This document shows, in pieces, positions 23,612 to 35,353 of a stretch of 64,000 nucleotides of DNA (position 1 is its first letter; every line of letters begins with the position of its first letter). The DNA comes from Bombyx mori (lineage: Eukaryota; Arthropoda; Insecta; Lepidoptera; Bombycidae), in contig NC_085108.1 in NCBI RefSeq assembly GCF_030269925.1, positions 496,001 through 560,000 of the forward strand, in the 5' to 3' direction. The position numbers and the translations under genes are program-made. A model generated the notes under the pieces. The model saw nothing but the letters and a program-made list of their open reading frames with translations. It was not told the origin of the DNA and ran no database searches.

Positions 23612-23619
23612 GTTAGAAA

Positions 23620-24530
23620 TGTCTTGTTCAAATGTTTAAAATTCCACTTTTTATTATAGCTTCATTTGTGCAACTCGACTTTCTATATCTGTATTGTACT
23701 TCTTATGGTGGATATATCCTACCTGTAGAATTTATGTGGCTTAACCCTAAATTATTGTTTTTTGGTAAACACCAAAAATATAATTGAAAAATTTAATTTT
23801 TCCAGTTTAAATTTAGTTCTTTAAATGTAATGTAGTACATTTTAAAGTTTAAAGCATGCGCTTGATTTAACAGAGATGGAATGCGTATGTACTGTGTTTT
23901 TTTATATTAAAATTTGAATTTATACTTTAATTTTTTCAAATAAAATTTAAATTATTAACTTCAATTTTTAAAATTTAATTTTTTGAACTGATAGAATGAA
24001 TATATGTTTATAAGTCGCTTTTTGAAATATAAAATTCATTTTCTTCAAATTTTTTATTAAGCCACTTTAATTCTAAAAATGCGATTTGCAGACATTTAAA
24101 ATCATGTGGTTAGCTTCTTTAATCTTTGGAAATTTGTAATGTAGATAGTGATAATCAAGTACATGAAACAGTTGCAAGCAAAAAGTTTTCTTCTACATCC
24201 TACAACATAAATCATCATGAAGCTATTGGTTACATATGAGAATGTCTATAGAAACTAACTGGCTTTTGTAGTCGTATTTTGTGAATCAGTTCAATGTGTT
24301 AATAAAAAAATAATAGATTCATGTTAGTAGTTATTGATTGTTTAAAGTAATATTTGTGAAAGCGACAAACAGTTTGATCGTGTTACTATAATTATAATCA
24401 TTGATGGAGTTCAGAAATCGACTGATTATTGTATTGCGCGCTAATGCTGGTAACATTATTAGCCCACTTAGCTTCCAGATGGGCAGTAGAAGTATCTACC
24501 TTATTGTCTATCGGGTCATTAACATAACAA
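23620..24530. other. AT-rich intergenic DNA, nothing recognised
   Basis: About 0.9 kb with homopolymer A and T runs; no coding, RNA or repeat feature could be supported. Confidence 0.5.
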
Positions 24531-24534
24531 TTAG

Positions 24535-24900
24535 TTTTTTTTTTCCTGCCTATGCTGATAGCCTTGAGAGGCTATTTCAACTTCACCCTAGCGTGTAGGT
24601 GAGCTCTCGGGGCTCAAACCGGAAGTATTGCTAACACTGGCCCTAGCAAGAGCAGTGCTTCCCAGAATCTACCACCGGATCGGAAACGCGACCCACAGAA
24701 GATCCGGCGAGAAACTCAGTGGGCTGTGTCTGTGGGTTAATTCACTCGTCGAGCCCTTCGTCACAAGCGGACGGGTTCGGCGAGGACGGTGACCGGTGCT
24801 TGAGGTACCTAAAAGCACCGTTAATGGATCGGGAGGATCCGTAATGACGTGTCGAGGGCGACGTTGACTGTTTACCATTCGGTCCACAGGATCGGGTATG
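24535..24900 (-). mobile_element. Bm1 SINE, full length
   Basis: Oligo-T, CCTATGCTGATAGCCTTGAG, CTAGCAAGAGCAGTGC, GAGAAACTCAGTGGGC, GACGGTGACCGGTGC and on to the 5' end CCACAGGATCGGG. One of the most complete copies here. Confidence 0.8.
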
Positions 24901-25118
24901 GATTAGTTTCGTTGTTGCAAGCTCTTTCAACTAACGGCAAGTTGTAAATTTAAATAGCAACGATTGCATTTATTTTATTTAACATTAGCCGCTCGAGAAT
25001 AAAATTAACACACGCGTCTTAATTTACATTATTAACACACCTAGTAAAGTTTTTCATACTCAATTAACTTTAGTACGTAGTTATGTGTAGTTGGTCTATG
25101 TTGTGGTTGTAGATTAGA

Positions 25119-25396
25119 TGAGTCGTCTATTATCAAAGGTGGCAATCTGTGCATTTGGACAAAAAAATGTTATTGATATGTCAATACAGATTGATATGAA
25201 TATAATCGTCTCCTTCAAAGAATGCGGTTCAAAACCTGCATTAAATAAAGGTTAATACTGAACCTGTTATTTATCTAAGATGTCGTTCAGAAGAGTTTTG
25301 TGACTGCCAATGGAATACAAAGTCAATAATTCATTTTTATGATTTACCAATAATTGTCCAAAAGTCACATTGCCGGCTTTGATAATAGTCGACTCA
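25119..25396. mobile_element. MITE M, copy 1
   Basis: 278 bp with long terminal inverted repeats beginning TGAGTCGTCTATTATCAAAG and ending CTTTGATAATAGTCGACTCA. Near-identical to 39179-39457 and 41998-42274. No transposase. Confidence 0.8.
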
Positions 25397-26039
25397 GATA
25401 GAGTATAATGAGTCTCATAATATGTCTTCTGTGCAACGTGTCGTAAATAATTACATAATTGATTTGAGCTAAAAGCTTTATTACGTATTATCTTTGCTTG
25501 GTTACTATAACCGAGAATCTTAGAAATATTGTTATTTAATTTAAAATTAAATTTTAAATGTTCAATGAATGCGCTTCTATGTTTATGTTTAAAAGAGAAA
25601 ATCTATTTTCAATGTCATATTGTAAATTACGAAACGTGTCTTCCATTTTAAGTGTGTTCAAAAACCATTTAGTTGAACGTGTAATTAATTATGTAGGACT
25701 GTTAGATTGTTTAGTGTTTAGAAAAGGTTAACTTGCAGTTTTTGAGCATTCTTGTAATGATATTATCGTAATTGTTGCTGTATGTAAAGATATAATGTGT
25801 ATAACCAATAAAATTGTATTGTTGTTAATCCGTGTTTTATTTGTCTCGTGATAAGAATCTTGTTTCAATTGATAAGCGGATCGATATATCGAAAGAGAAT
25901 GGGTAAAATGAATAAAATCAAATAGATTTTTTTTAATTTAAATAAGCCTCATTGGCTCCTTTATATCGCTATAACTTTACTACGGACTCGTAATGCAGCT
26001 TTAGAACTGGGTAAAATCCGGATGAGTAGATGAAGAAAT
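25397..26039. other. AT-rich intergenic DNA
   Basis: No gene or repeat recognised between the MITE and the LINE stub downstream of the METTL25-like gene. Confidence 0.45.
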
Positions 26040-26165
26040 AACAGCGGCTTGGCTTGGTAGGCAGCGGCTTGTCTGCCCCTGGCATTGCTGAAGTCCATGG
26101 GCGATGGTAACCACTCACCATCAGGTGGACCGTATGCTAGTCTGCCTAAAAAGGCAATAAAAAAA
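26040..26165 (+). mobile_element. CR1/jockey-type LINE 3' tail stub
   Basis: GGTAGGCAGCGGCTTGTCTG, CATTGCTGAAGTCCATGGGC and CACTCACCATCAGGTGG then an A-rich end, about 50 bp from the METTL25-like stop. Confidence 0.65.
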
Positions 26166-26214
26166 ATAAAAAAAATATAACATCTTGGAATAATAATAAA
26201 AACATTATTTTTAT

Positions 26215-29200
26215 TTATGATTTATAAGCTATCAATGCTAAGCATCGAGGTGAAAGCTTTTCATCAAATATTTTCTTAAATTTACATTTGACCACACCCT
26301 TTTCTTTCAAATAAACAATTCTATCGTAGAGTACAAAATTCTCGAGCACTGGCTGCATGGCGTTTTGCATTTTGATCAAAATTCCCGCCTTTTTTAACGT
26401 CAAATCTGATAGCTCCTGCCACATTGACAGCAGCTCGTTGTTGTCAAAAATGATGCTTTCAGCTTTATTTGGCGAATTGGACTCGTTTTTTTCTAAACGG
26501 AAACCATCTGTTACGGCGTTTTGAACGTAGGACTCAAAATTATTGTTCATTGTTTTTACTTTGACGGCTTTTCGTCTTTTTCTTTTAACCTTGCAATTGT
26601 CTGTAAAAAAAATTTACACATATTATCCGAACAAATTGACATATTGGAAATAGTAAACTAATCCGAAGGTTGGTAAAAGCGCTGTTTTAGAAAACTAATT
26701 TACTTTTAAATTATTATTTACTCAGAAGTATCGATTTAATATCATCACACACTGTCATATGTAGTAGTATTAATTTAAAAAATATGATTTATCTTATTTG
26801 CGCGGGCTGCCATTTGTGAACCGTCGCTATGTTGAGAACATTAGAATTTTTGGGTTGTGACTGTCGTTCACTAAGTGTGCTAATTTCCGGTCTCCTGATG
26901 GTCCCCAACTTCTCAGGTATACACTTTAAGATCACAGAGATTAAATTTAAATGGTTAAAAAGGGGGGTATTTAAAAATAAATTAACTTACGTTTAGCTGC
27001 GTATGACTGCAATACAGCTCTGGCCAACATATTAAAAACCAAATCAGACATATTATCTCCACAACTCGTTGGCTGTGCTGCCAATCTTAAAAATGGAACA
27101 TTAAAACGCACAGTGTTTTTATAATCTTTGTAAATATAATTAAGACAATAACTTAACGGAAAATTAATGAAATTTCCTTCTTTCTGTGACATTTTATGGT
27201 AACAACAGGGCATAATAATAATTAAATGTGCGTCGGCCATTTTAACGAAAGTATCAATTGCGTCAACTGTCAAATCAGCGCACGCGTGCAACCCAGCTAT
27301 GCAAAAATTCGCTTCACTAGGGAAATTATCTTTTAAAAACTGACTAATATGTGTATGAGATTCATTAGTTATTGTGTGTTTAATAAACTTTACATGCTCT
27401 GACGAACTCTCGTGGTATTTCGTTTGGCGTTTTTTGGCGGTGACATAATGACTGTCGTTACATTCCAAACCTAAGATTTTGACTTGACTAATAGAATGTA
27501 AATATTGATCCAGATAGCCCTGAAAAATCAAAAGTATTTATTTAGTACCTGCCCTAGATCTATCTTAAATATTAACGGAGAGAGCGACTCATCATCATCA
27601 TTATCCTGCCCTTCTCCCAGTCACCTGGGGTCGGCGCAACATGTTTTCTCCTTCCATACTCTTCTATCATATACCATTTCTTCGCTCACTCCCCTCTTAC
27701 CGTCTTTCACGCAATCCCTCTATTTCTTCTTAGGTCTACCTCTTCCTCTATATCCTTCCACATTCATAGTTAACACTCTCTTACCAACCTCATTCTCATT
27801 TCGTCTCATCACATGTCCATACCATCCCAAACGCGCACTTCTTAGCTTCTCTGTCACAGGTGCCACTTTCAGACTTCCTCTAACCTATTCATTCTGTATT
27901 CTATCCATTCTCGTTACTCCACACATCCATCGCAACATTCGCATCTCTGCTGCATGTAATCGCCTTTCATACGCCACTTTAGTGGTCCAACAAGCTGATC
28001 CATACAAGACGGCAGGCCTTATTAAGGGCTTATATATCTTCTTTTTTTTTTAGGGTAAGAGGAACTATTGTGGAGAAGAGAGCGACTATTGTGCTTAAAC
28101 TATTGGAAGGCAACTATGCTCGTATTGAGCGATGCAACGGTGTTCGAATCCTGCGGTTTCACTAGGACAGGTAGCTGAGCATGGGCTCAGCCAGGAGGCA
28201 TAGGACTGGTTAATAGCCTCCCGAGCGCCCGAGGAAGATCTTCTGATCGAGCGCAATGGCTTCGCGAATACCTCTGCTACTGGATCGCTATCGCGACCCA
28301 ATAGGAAGATCCGGCGAGAACCTCAGCGTGTCGATGTTATACTGCCAGTGTTACTTATACTAGCTCCAAATGTCACAGCTGCAGCAGTCTAAGTCAATCG
28401 GGGGATCCGTAAATACACGAACTTTTAGATCTAATTGCCTCTCTCTTTAGACATTGATACTAGCACCGCCGCTACCTATTAAGCCTCGTTTGAAGATATA
28501 GTTTGTAGCTGTCCAGAAATACCGTAGTTTATTTTAGGGTTTTAAGGTAAACAACGATTCATCGCCAGCATTGCTATTTGACGGGTAAAACTGTAGATTA
28601 CTCAATACCATTAGTGATATCCAAGGCAGTATAAATAATGCTTTGCAGGCAAAAATTAACGTCTATCGAGCCCACTGAGTTTCTCGCCGCATCTTCTCAG
28701 TGGGTCGCGTTTCCGATCCGGTGGTAGATTATGCGAAGCACTGCTCTTGCTAGGGTTAGTACTAGCATCACTCCGGTTTGAGCCCCGTGAGCACATCTAC
28801 TAGTTAAGGTTACGCTGAAATAGCTTCTCAAGGCTATCAGCATAGGTAGGGAAAAAATCTATCTATATATTGTTAGCTGGTCGTCTTATTTTACCTATAT
28901 ATTTTTTAAAAGAACTCATGTATTCGTGGAAGTAAATTGAACGTACCAAACCCGACCCGAAATCCACAACCATCCCACAGTTTACATCTTCACAGATTCC
29001 TTTGATCTCTTTAGCTAAGTTTACAATTTCATACTTTTTCTTAATGCCAACTGGGGCGTCGAGATCGAATTCCGCGCCAATTTTGACAGCGTCATCGTGA
29101 CACACTGTCAATCTCCGAGTGCGCTCCAAAAATGTTTTCATCATAACTTCATCCTCGATTGAATTCAGCTCGAAATTATTATTTAAAACATCGTGTTTAG

Positions 29201-29348
29201 ATAAATCTCCCAAAATGATATGTTGCAAAACATTTTCAACTAATATTTCTGTGTTCGGGTGTTTGTATAGATTTTGATAATCTTGAAAGTATGATAGGCA
29301 TTCTTCGAAGTATAGCCTGTCCTCTTGAAACGATTCAGGCAAAGACAT
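26215..29348 (-). CDS. METTL25: METTL25/RRNAD1-type methyltransferase-like protein
   Basis: Three exons read on the minus strand: 29348-28947, 27519-26991 and 26600-26215, joined in frame to about 438 aa (human METTL25B is about 475). Seen: a SAM-binding motif I split by the first intron, VDFGSGL then GYLDQYL; GLHACADLT; the PCCYHKM cysteine motif; and a C-terminus with YDRIVYLKEKG and LSPRCLALIA. These features are typical of METTL25/METTL25B; the substrate is not established to my knowledge. A TTTCTTTACAG acceptor sits directly before the chosen ATG, so a 5' UTR intron is likely; the frame is also open upstream to 29423, giving an alternative start 25 codons earlier. Intron 1 (28946-27520) carries an RTE-like LINE fragment and SINEs. 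An AATAAA (minus strand, 26215-26210) overlaps the stop codon. Confidence 0.88.
27575..28055 (-). pseudogene. RTE-like LINE C-terminal coding fragment
   Basis: Minus strand encodes, with breaks, AEMRMLRWMCGVTRMDRIQN, GSLKVAPVTEKLRSARLGWY, GHVMRR, GRGRPKKK and a KTCCADP-like end. This is a LINE 3' coding region in intron 1 of the METTL25-like gene. Homologous to 52680-53035. Confidence 0.7.
28140..28330 (-). mobile_element. Bm1-related SINE, second subfamily, diverged
   Basis: GGTTTCACTAGGACAGG, GCTCAGCCAGGAGG, CCCGAGCGCCCGAGG and AAGATCCGGCGAGAACCTCAG in the reverse order of the copy at 2717-2948. Confidence 0.5.
28671..28857 (+). mobile_element. Bm1 SINE, 5'-truncated
   Basis: GCCCACTGAGTTTCTCGCC to CAGCATAGGTAGGG; ends about 90 bp from the donor of METTL25-like exon 1. 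Confidence 0.75.
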
Positions 29349-29446
29349 CTGTAAAGAAAAATTATAACGTAGATAAACTTTCAATATTGTTCTTAATTTT
29401 GAACGAAATTGGTATAGAAACAACGAGAGTTATAAGTAATTTTAAC

Positions 29447-29697
29447 TGGTGGTAGGACCTCGTGTGAGTCCGCGCGGGTAGGTACCACCGCCCTGCCTAT
29501 TTCTGCCGTGAAGCAGTAATGCGTTTCGGTTTGAAGAGTGGGGCAGCCGTTGTAACTATACTGAGATCTTAGAACTTATATCTGATTCTCAAGGTGGGGG
29601 GTGCATTTACGTTGTAGATGCCCATGGGCTCCAGTAACCACGTAACACTACGTGGGCTGTGAGCTCGTCCACCAATATAAGCAATAAAAAAAAATGG
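29447..29697 (+). mobile_element. tRNA-Arg-headed SINE, 5'-truncated
   Basis: CTGGTGGTAGGACCTCGTG to GAGCTCGTCCACC and A-tail; just upstream of the METTL25-like gene. Confidence 0.75.
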
Positions 29698-29831
29698 TTT
29701 TTTTTTGTACAACTTTATTTTTCATCGGAGCGACTAAATTAAAATGGAAATTGCCGTTTTATATTTTACCAGTCAGCAAAAGACTCGCACTAGATAGATA
29801 AGTGGTTTAACTAGTAGAACTGTTCAACTGA

Positions 29832-30010
29832 CCAGTATACTTAGTGTGAGTTTTTTAACGTTCTCGATAGCGTAAAAGTTAGCTCAAATTTGTTTGCAGT
29901 TGTAACAGCGCCCCTAGCGGTAAACGTAGGTAAACGTTCCAACGGCATACAAATTTGATTTCACTTTTACGCTATCGAGAACGTTGAAAAGCTCGCAATA
30001 AGCACACAGT
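29832..30010. mobile_element. Fold-back element D, complete copy
   Basis: Inverted arms of about 45 bp: left CTTAGTGTGAGTTTTTTAAC with GTTCTCGATAGCGTAAAAG, right its complement ending AAGCACACAGT. The central part has AACAGCGCCCCTAGCGG. Other copies: 19210-19257, 53894-54006, 63885-64000. Confidence 0.65.
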
Positions 30011-30579
30011 TCCCTCATACATTGCCTAGAAGTCTTCGCACGAGCACTCATGCCAAATAACGTTACATAGTTCAAAGAATTTAAGAAAACGTACAGTGTG
30101 TAAGATACTCCCGAATTTGTGTTCAGTTACCAACCAAGTAATAGTTTGAATACTTTTCAGTTTTCGCAAGTCGCAGACATAAATGATACCATTCTTAACT
30201 CGCATTTATGTTATGATTATATTATTTTCAACTTAACATAACTTAAGTTTACTTTACAGTTTTCGTGGTCATGAACTAATGGAGTGTGCGAATATTGTGC
30301 TAACTACGGTTTATTTTTGTAAAAGAAAACATTTCTTGGCTTTGTCGGCTTTTTTCTATAAATTTTTTTATGACGCCCCCGGTATGAAGGGTAGAGGTAA
30401 GGAGCATCATCCTGTATAGGGGACATGATGACAAAGTGTCCATCTGTACACAGCAAGATTTTGTTGGAAGACCCCCCGAAATAGTAGTAGTGTAGGAAGT
30501 GGAAATGATATGAATGTAGCAGTTTTAAGCAGAGTGAAGTTTGGTGAATTGAAGTGAAGTACGGTAGTGTGGCGGGTAG

Positions 30580-30790
30580 GCATCATACAACGCAAGATAT
30601 TTAACAGATGCCTGAATCTCGCTTACGACATTTTCAAGATAAGCTCGCATATATACAAGTTCCGAACAACACTCGGACCGTCGGTCTACCGAGCAAATAT
30701 CTCCCGCTCGGTGGAAGATCTTCCCTTTGTCGTTTAAAGCCTCCCAAAGTAGCTTATTGCGTTATTTTTAAAATCTTTCCACCTGCTACT
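30580..30790 (+). repeat. Unclassified repeat E, copy 2
   Basis: GATGCCTGAATCTCGCTTAC, CATTTTCAAGATAAGCTCGC, ACTCGGACCGTCGGTCTACC, GGTGGAAGATCTTCCC. Confidence 0.45.
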
Positions 30791-31435
30791 GTGGTGCCAC
30801 CTTAATTAGCCCCCTTTCAGTGGACACTTTTTAATGCACTGAGATGTTGTTCCTTACCCTTCATAATTTACAGGAAGAGATAATATTCCAAGCCGACACG
30901 ATTAAAAATAATATAATGTTAAAAGAAAGGTCTAACTTGTCTTGTCAGTTAATCTGTGGGGTAACTACATTCAGTATCGTTGACGACTATTTGGGGAATG
31001 AGAGCATTTGGAGCCCGCTCGGGTAGGTAACGCTTTACCTCCGTTTTTGCCGTGAAGGGTTTTGGTTCTGGGGACTTTAAGTTAGAGTAGTCGACCACGC
31101 TGCGATGTCTATAGAGATCACTTATAGAAGAACGAATAGTTACGCGGTCTGATTATTATCAATCATATTATATATTCGTATGGTTTTTATTAGCATTAAC
31201 GATAGTTGATTGCATTTTCGCCAGCACCCCTGGCGTAGTAACTACAAATAGATATCGTTGTCTTGTGATGAATAAAACAATAAAAACAATCAGTCACCTG
31301 AACTCAAACTAGGACTCTTTATAGGAACCAGTGATACAATGTATATACCTACGCCATAATATGGACCAGGAAAAGAGCAGATCTGTTTGTTACAGAAATA
31401 TTCAGCTACTTAAGATTAATGGCTAATAAACTTGG
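30791..31435. other. Intergenic DNA, nothing recognised
   Basis: No gene, RNA or clear repeat could be supported downstream of PITRM1. Confidence 0.4.
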
Positions 31436-31437
31436 TA

Positions 31438-31682
31438 GTTTTTTTTTATTGCTTGGATGGGTGGACGAGCTCACAGCCCACCTGACGTAAAGTGGTTACT
31501 GGAGCCCATAGATATCTACGATGTAAATGCGCCACCCACCTTGAGATATAAGTTCTAAGGTTTCAAGTATAGTTACAACGGCTGCCCCACCCTTCAAACC
31601 GAAACACATTACTGCTTCACGGCAGAAATAGGCAGGGCGGTGGTACATACCCGCGAAGACTCACAAGAGGTCCTACCACCTT
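31438..31682 (-). mobile_element. tRNA-Arg-headed SINE, head missing
   Basis: Oligo-T, GGGTGGACGAGCTCACAGCC to GTCCTACCACC. Confidence 0.7.
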
Positions 31683-32302
31683 ATCTAAAACTAGCCGCTA
31701 GATTCAGGCCCAAGTCAAGCCCACGACCTCATTTATACGAACATATAATTTTAGTGTTAGTAGACATTTATTTGCCGAAGATTTTCGTCTTAAGATTAAT
31801 GGCGGATAAGCTTGATAAAGTATGGTAACTGTTAATTAAATCGCAAATTGAACTTCTTAACATTCATTTATTTGTATCGCACAATACATTTTATAGTCCT
31901 TTAGGCGTGACGTTATGCATGATCATTCAAGTGACCAAAAAAAATATTTCTAAAATTTATTAAGAAATGAAACTAGACAACGGTGATGGCGGAGTTGCCT
32001 CTACGATTAGCCATATTTATGAAAAACTATACCGAATTTCGGGTTATGTAGGCAATATCGGCACTAAGCCTCACAGCTCAATTATTCCTTGCCTGGGGCA
32101 GACAAGTGACATTGGTACACGATTTCAAATTAGAATGAAAACTAATTATCTGCCGTGCTGACAACAACTAATTTCCGTTAATTAAACAACTCGTATTTTT
32201 CACATTTTCCGGCCGTACCCAAGTCTTCTTCATATCTCAAACCACCGCCTCGTAACAACCGTAATGCGTTTTCACTAACAAGAGTAGCTGGAATGAATGT
32301 GC

Positions 32303-35300
32303 CTACTGTTGGGGCCCGCTGACTTTCTGCCACACCTCATCCCCTTTCTTCAAATCCTGTGCACCACCATCTCCGATTACACATTTAGCGGCCCATTTAT
32401 CGTTCGTCAGATATTTCAAGCATACTTCCACCAAGTCCTCGCTTTTCACGGCCAAAACTCTTTCCCTTTGCGTCTTCCAAAGGTCATAAGACAGCCCGTA
32501 CAGGAACAGATCGACTCCTTTCATGTATTCCGCGATCGGTTGGTCCATTTGCTGCATTATAGTTAGCTTGGACTCGAAGAGGTTTTGTTCGTCAATCAAA
32601 TTCGCATTTTTTGTCAACCAATTGGCGGTTTCGTCGAACACGTCCAAAGTGACTTTAGAATTTGGGTCTCTGTATGAATAGTAACTGAAGATTCCGTCAA
32701 AGGACAGCATGGCGCGGCCACCGTAAGCACCGTTCTGCTCTCGCACGATCGGGTGCAAGTATTTCGACGATAAGAACACTGACAGCACGCGTAGCTTCGC
32801 GTAATCCGGATGGGTGTACGCAACAGTCGGTATGACTTTGGCGCAAAAATTCACTGGTATATTCATGGCTATATGTATACCGCGGTTGTCCTTGTTCATA
32901 CTTTTAGAGTCTGTCCAATTAATGCGATTGACTTCTTGATTATCATTAGCGTTACACAGGTCCTTGCAGAATTTATCGATGTATTCGTGGACATCGTTGT
33001 TTGTATTGCAATAATGGAATGCTGCTCGCAAATTATTCCCTTTAAGTACGTTTTCTGATATGCTCTCTATTACCGACTGTATATCTTCAGTTTTCTGTGT
33101 TTTTTGTACTTCCTGCATGATCGTGACGTGTTGGATACCCAGCAGGTTCTCTTTGCATTCATCTACAGAAGATATTAAAGACCTGGCCGCCTGTACAGCA
33201 TAAGTGTGACCGCTGCTTACTATCCCATTTGTCAACGAAGAACAGTAATTATTTAGAAGCATTGCCATTCTTTCGCTGTTGCTAAAATTTGGTTTTTTAA
33301 ATATCTCCTGCCATATATCAAGCATTTTAGGTAGATTGTGGTCCAAACAATGACTGTTGATCAATATACCCTGCTCATATTGACCAGATTGCCCGACATG
33401 CTCAGTGATGTGTGTAATTGCACTCAGGCCAGAGGTGCATTTGCTGACATGCTTATCAAAATCACGGTAGTTATACGACTTAGTGTCAAATTTATCTAAA
33501 ATATAATTAAAAAAGGGAAGCATTTTTCTTTCACTGTCGCCCAAGCTGTCGGTGCCTAAGATTCCTTTGAAATATGTTACGCCATTTGTATTCGCCTCAC
33601 AAAGTTGCAGTGGTATGGTTTCTGATACAGAATGTTTTAATGATGGGGCGGTTTTGTTCGCTACGATCTCTTCCATTTTCAAACATGGTAAAACATCAAG
33701 ATTCTGCACCTCCTTCTGAACTTTGGAAAGCTCTAAGCCTTCTTTATAAATAGCTTCTTTATCGTTAGCACTTAAGGACGAAACTTTTGATTTCAGAAGT
33801 TTAGATTCTGCTTCATTGAAGACATCATCAAATTTTGGGTCTGGTAGCATAGTCATAACTAACTTATGGTTATTCTGAATAAAGTACTTTTCAATTATAT
33901 TCTTTACGTAGTTTGGAGTCATTAGATTCTCCTTCAGTCTCCCCAAAAGTTTGTTGACCTTCAAAGCATTCAATATCGGCCCATTGTGATTCCAGAGAGG
34001 CATTAGGTTAAAAAGCAGATTTAAACCAAACTTTGGTGATTGGTGCTTAATAGAAAGCTCGAAGCCATGTAAAACACTCTCAATATGAGCTTTCTCAAAG
34101 CCCTTCTCATATATTTCCTCTAAAGTTTGATTTGCAATCTTCTCGATGGTCTCAAACTTTGACGTTTCAACATCTCGGAGACCAACAACAAACATGGTAT
34201 CTCTTATCTGATTTTCATAGCCAGTCAAAGAATTATAGCCTCCCGATATGTTTTTCTCAATTAAGCTTTTGTAAAATGCTGAATTCGGTCCTATTATCAT
34301 AAGTTCCGCTAATGCTAGCATTGTGAATGTTTCATAAATATTAGTAATGTCCGACATAACATATCCTATGGCAATTTGATTCTGTTTTTCTACTGGTCCA
34401 CCATACTGGTCTACTCTGCAGTTCATTTCTGCACGTCTTGGCTCCTTCCAACGTTCTTGACTCGCAACTACAGTGTTCTTGGGATCTAAATATTCATATT
34501 TACTCAGATAGGCTTCATTAATGAACTTTAAGTTGGCTTCTAATGGAAAACTGCCATACGAATACATTCTTGAATTGCTAGGATGATAATAAGTGGCATG
34601 GAAGTTTTTTAAATGCTCATGAGTTAGCTGAGGAATGCATAACGGGTCACCTCCTGATACATATCCATATGTTCCTTTCGGTAAAATTGTATTAATGAAT
34701 TTTTGTCCAAAAAGCGAACTTGTCTCCGAAAAGGCTCCCTTCATTTCATTGTAGACTACACCTTTGAAAATCAAATCAGAATTTTTATCCTCCAAATTTG
34801 AATGTTCTAATCTCCAGCCTTCTTGTAAAAAATCTAGTCTAGTTAAATTAGGTCTGAAGACTGCATCCAAATAAACTTTCTGTAGATTACGATAGTCAAT
34901 TTCATTTTGCGATGAAAAAGGATAGAATGTATAATCTGGGCCTGTTAGAGCATTCATGAACGTAGCCAAAGATCTGTTCAGCATTTTGAAGAATGGATCT
35001 CTTACTGGATATTTTTCTGAGCCGCATAAAACTGTGTGTTCTAGAATGTGGGGAGTGCCCATTGAATCTAACGGAGTTGTGCGAAAACCTACAGAAAATA
35101 CATTATTTGAGTCATCTCTCTCTAAATGCAAATATTCCGTTTTGGTTCTCTCGTGGGTTAAAAAATAAGCTGTCATATTGTATTCTTGTATAGATTCGAT
35201 TTCGGTGCAAAGGAATCCATGTATAGTCTTCCCAACTTGAAGATTTTTTGATAAATTTTCCTTTTTCCTCAAAACCTCATTACTGTAACTTCTTTGCGAA

Positions 35301-35353
35301 GCCAGTCGGTGTTTAACTGTTTGCCGAAAACCATTGCGCAGTCTTGAATACAT
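32303..35353 (-). CDS. PITRM1: Mitochondrial presequence protease (PITRM1/PreP), M16C metalloprotease
   Basis: A single uninterrupted ORF of 1016 codons, close to the human protein (about 1037 aa). Seen: an Arg/Ser-rich N-terminus with almost no acidic residues (first 25 residues), consistent with a mitochondrial targeting peptide; the inverted zinc motif HILEH at residues 102-106; the third zinc ligand region VVYNEMKGAFSE with Glu about residue 203; TGPDYTFYPFSS; and a second M16-like half ending after about residue 1000. Known role: a zinc peptidase of the mitochondrial matrix that degrades cleaved presequences and other short peptides in a closed chamber. The gene is intronless although its neighbours have 3 to 15 exons. 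It is divergent from NOG1 (1.28 kb between start codons) and lies upstream of the METTL25-like gene on the same strand. ATG at 35353-35351. Confidence 0.97.
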   Translation of the reverse strand: MYSRLRNGFRQTVKHRLASQRSYSNEVLRKKENLSKNLQVGKTIHGFLCTEIESIQEYNMTAYFLTHERTKTEYLHLERDDSNNVFSVGFRTTPLDSMGTPHILEHTVLCGSEKYPVRDPFFKMLNRSLATFMNALTGPDYTFYPFSSQNEIDYRNLQKVYLDAVFRPNLTRLDFLQEGWRLEHSNLEDKNSDLIFKGVVYNEMKGAFSETSSLFGQKFINTILPKGTYGYVSGGDPLCIPQLTHEHLKNFHATYYHPSNSRMYSYGSFPLEANLKFINEAYLSKYEYLDPKNTVVASQERWKEPRRAEMNCRVDQYGGPVEKQNQIAIGYVMSDITNIYETFTMLALAELMIIGPNSAFYKSLIEKNISGGYNSLTGYENQIRDTMFVVGLRDVETSKFETIEKIANQTLEEIYEKGFEKAHIESVLHGFELSIKHQSPKFGLNLLFNLMPLWNHNGPILNALKVNKLLGRLKENLMTPNYVKNIIEKYFIQNNHKLVMTMLPDPKFDDVFNEAESKLLKSKVSSLSANDKEAIYKEGLELSKVQKEVQNLDVLPCLKMEEIVANKTAPSLKHSVSETIPLQLCEANTNGVTYFKGILGTDSLGDSERKMLPFFNYILDKFDTKSYNYRDFDKHVSKCTSGLSAITHITEHVGQSGQYEQGILINSHCLDHNLPKMLDIWQEIFKKPNFSNSERMAMLLNNYCSSLTNGIVSSGHTYAVQAARSLISSVDECKENLLGIQHVTIMQEVQKTQKTEDIQSVIESISENVLKGNNLRAAFHYCNTNNDVHEYIDKFCKDLCNANDNQEVNRINWTDSKSMNKDNRGIHIAMNIPVNFCAKVIPTVAYTHPDYAKLRVLSVFLSSKYLHPIVREQNGAYGGRAMLSFDGIFSYYSYRDPNSKVTLDVFDETANWLTKNANLIDEQNLFESKLTIMQQMDQPIAEYMKGVDLFLYGLSYDLWKTQRERVLAVKSEDLVEVCLKYLTNDKWAAKCVIGDGGAQDLKKGDEVWQKVSGPQQ

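Noticed and set aside
27505..28053. 182-codon plus-strand ORF
   Set aside because: It is the complement of an RTE-like LINE fragment whose minus strand carries the recognisable protein.
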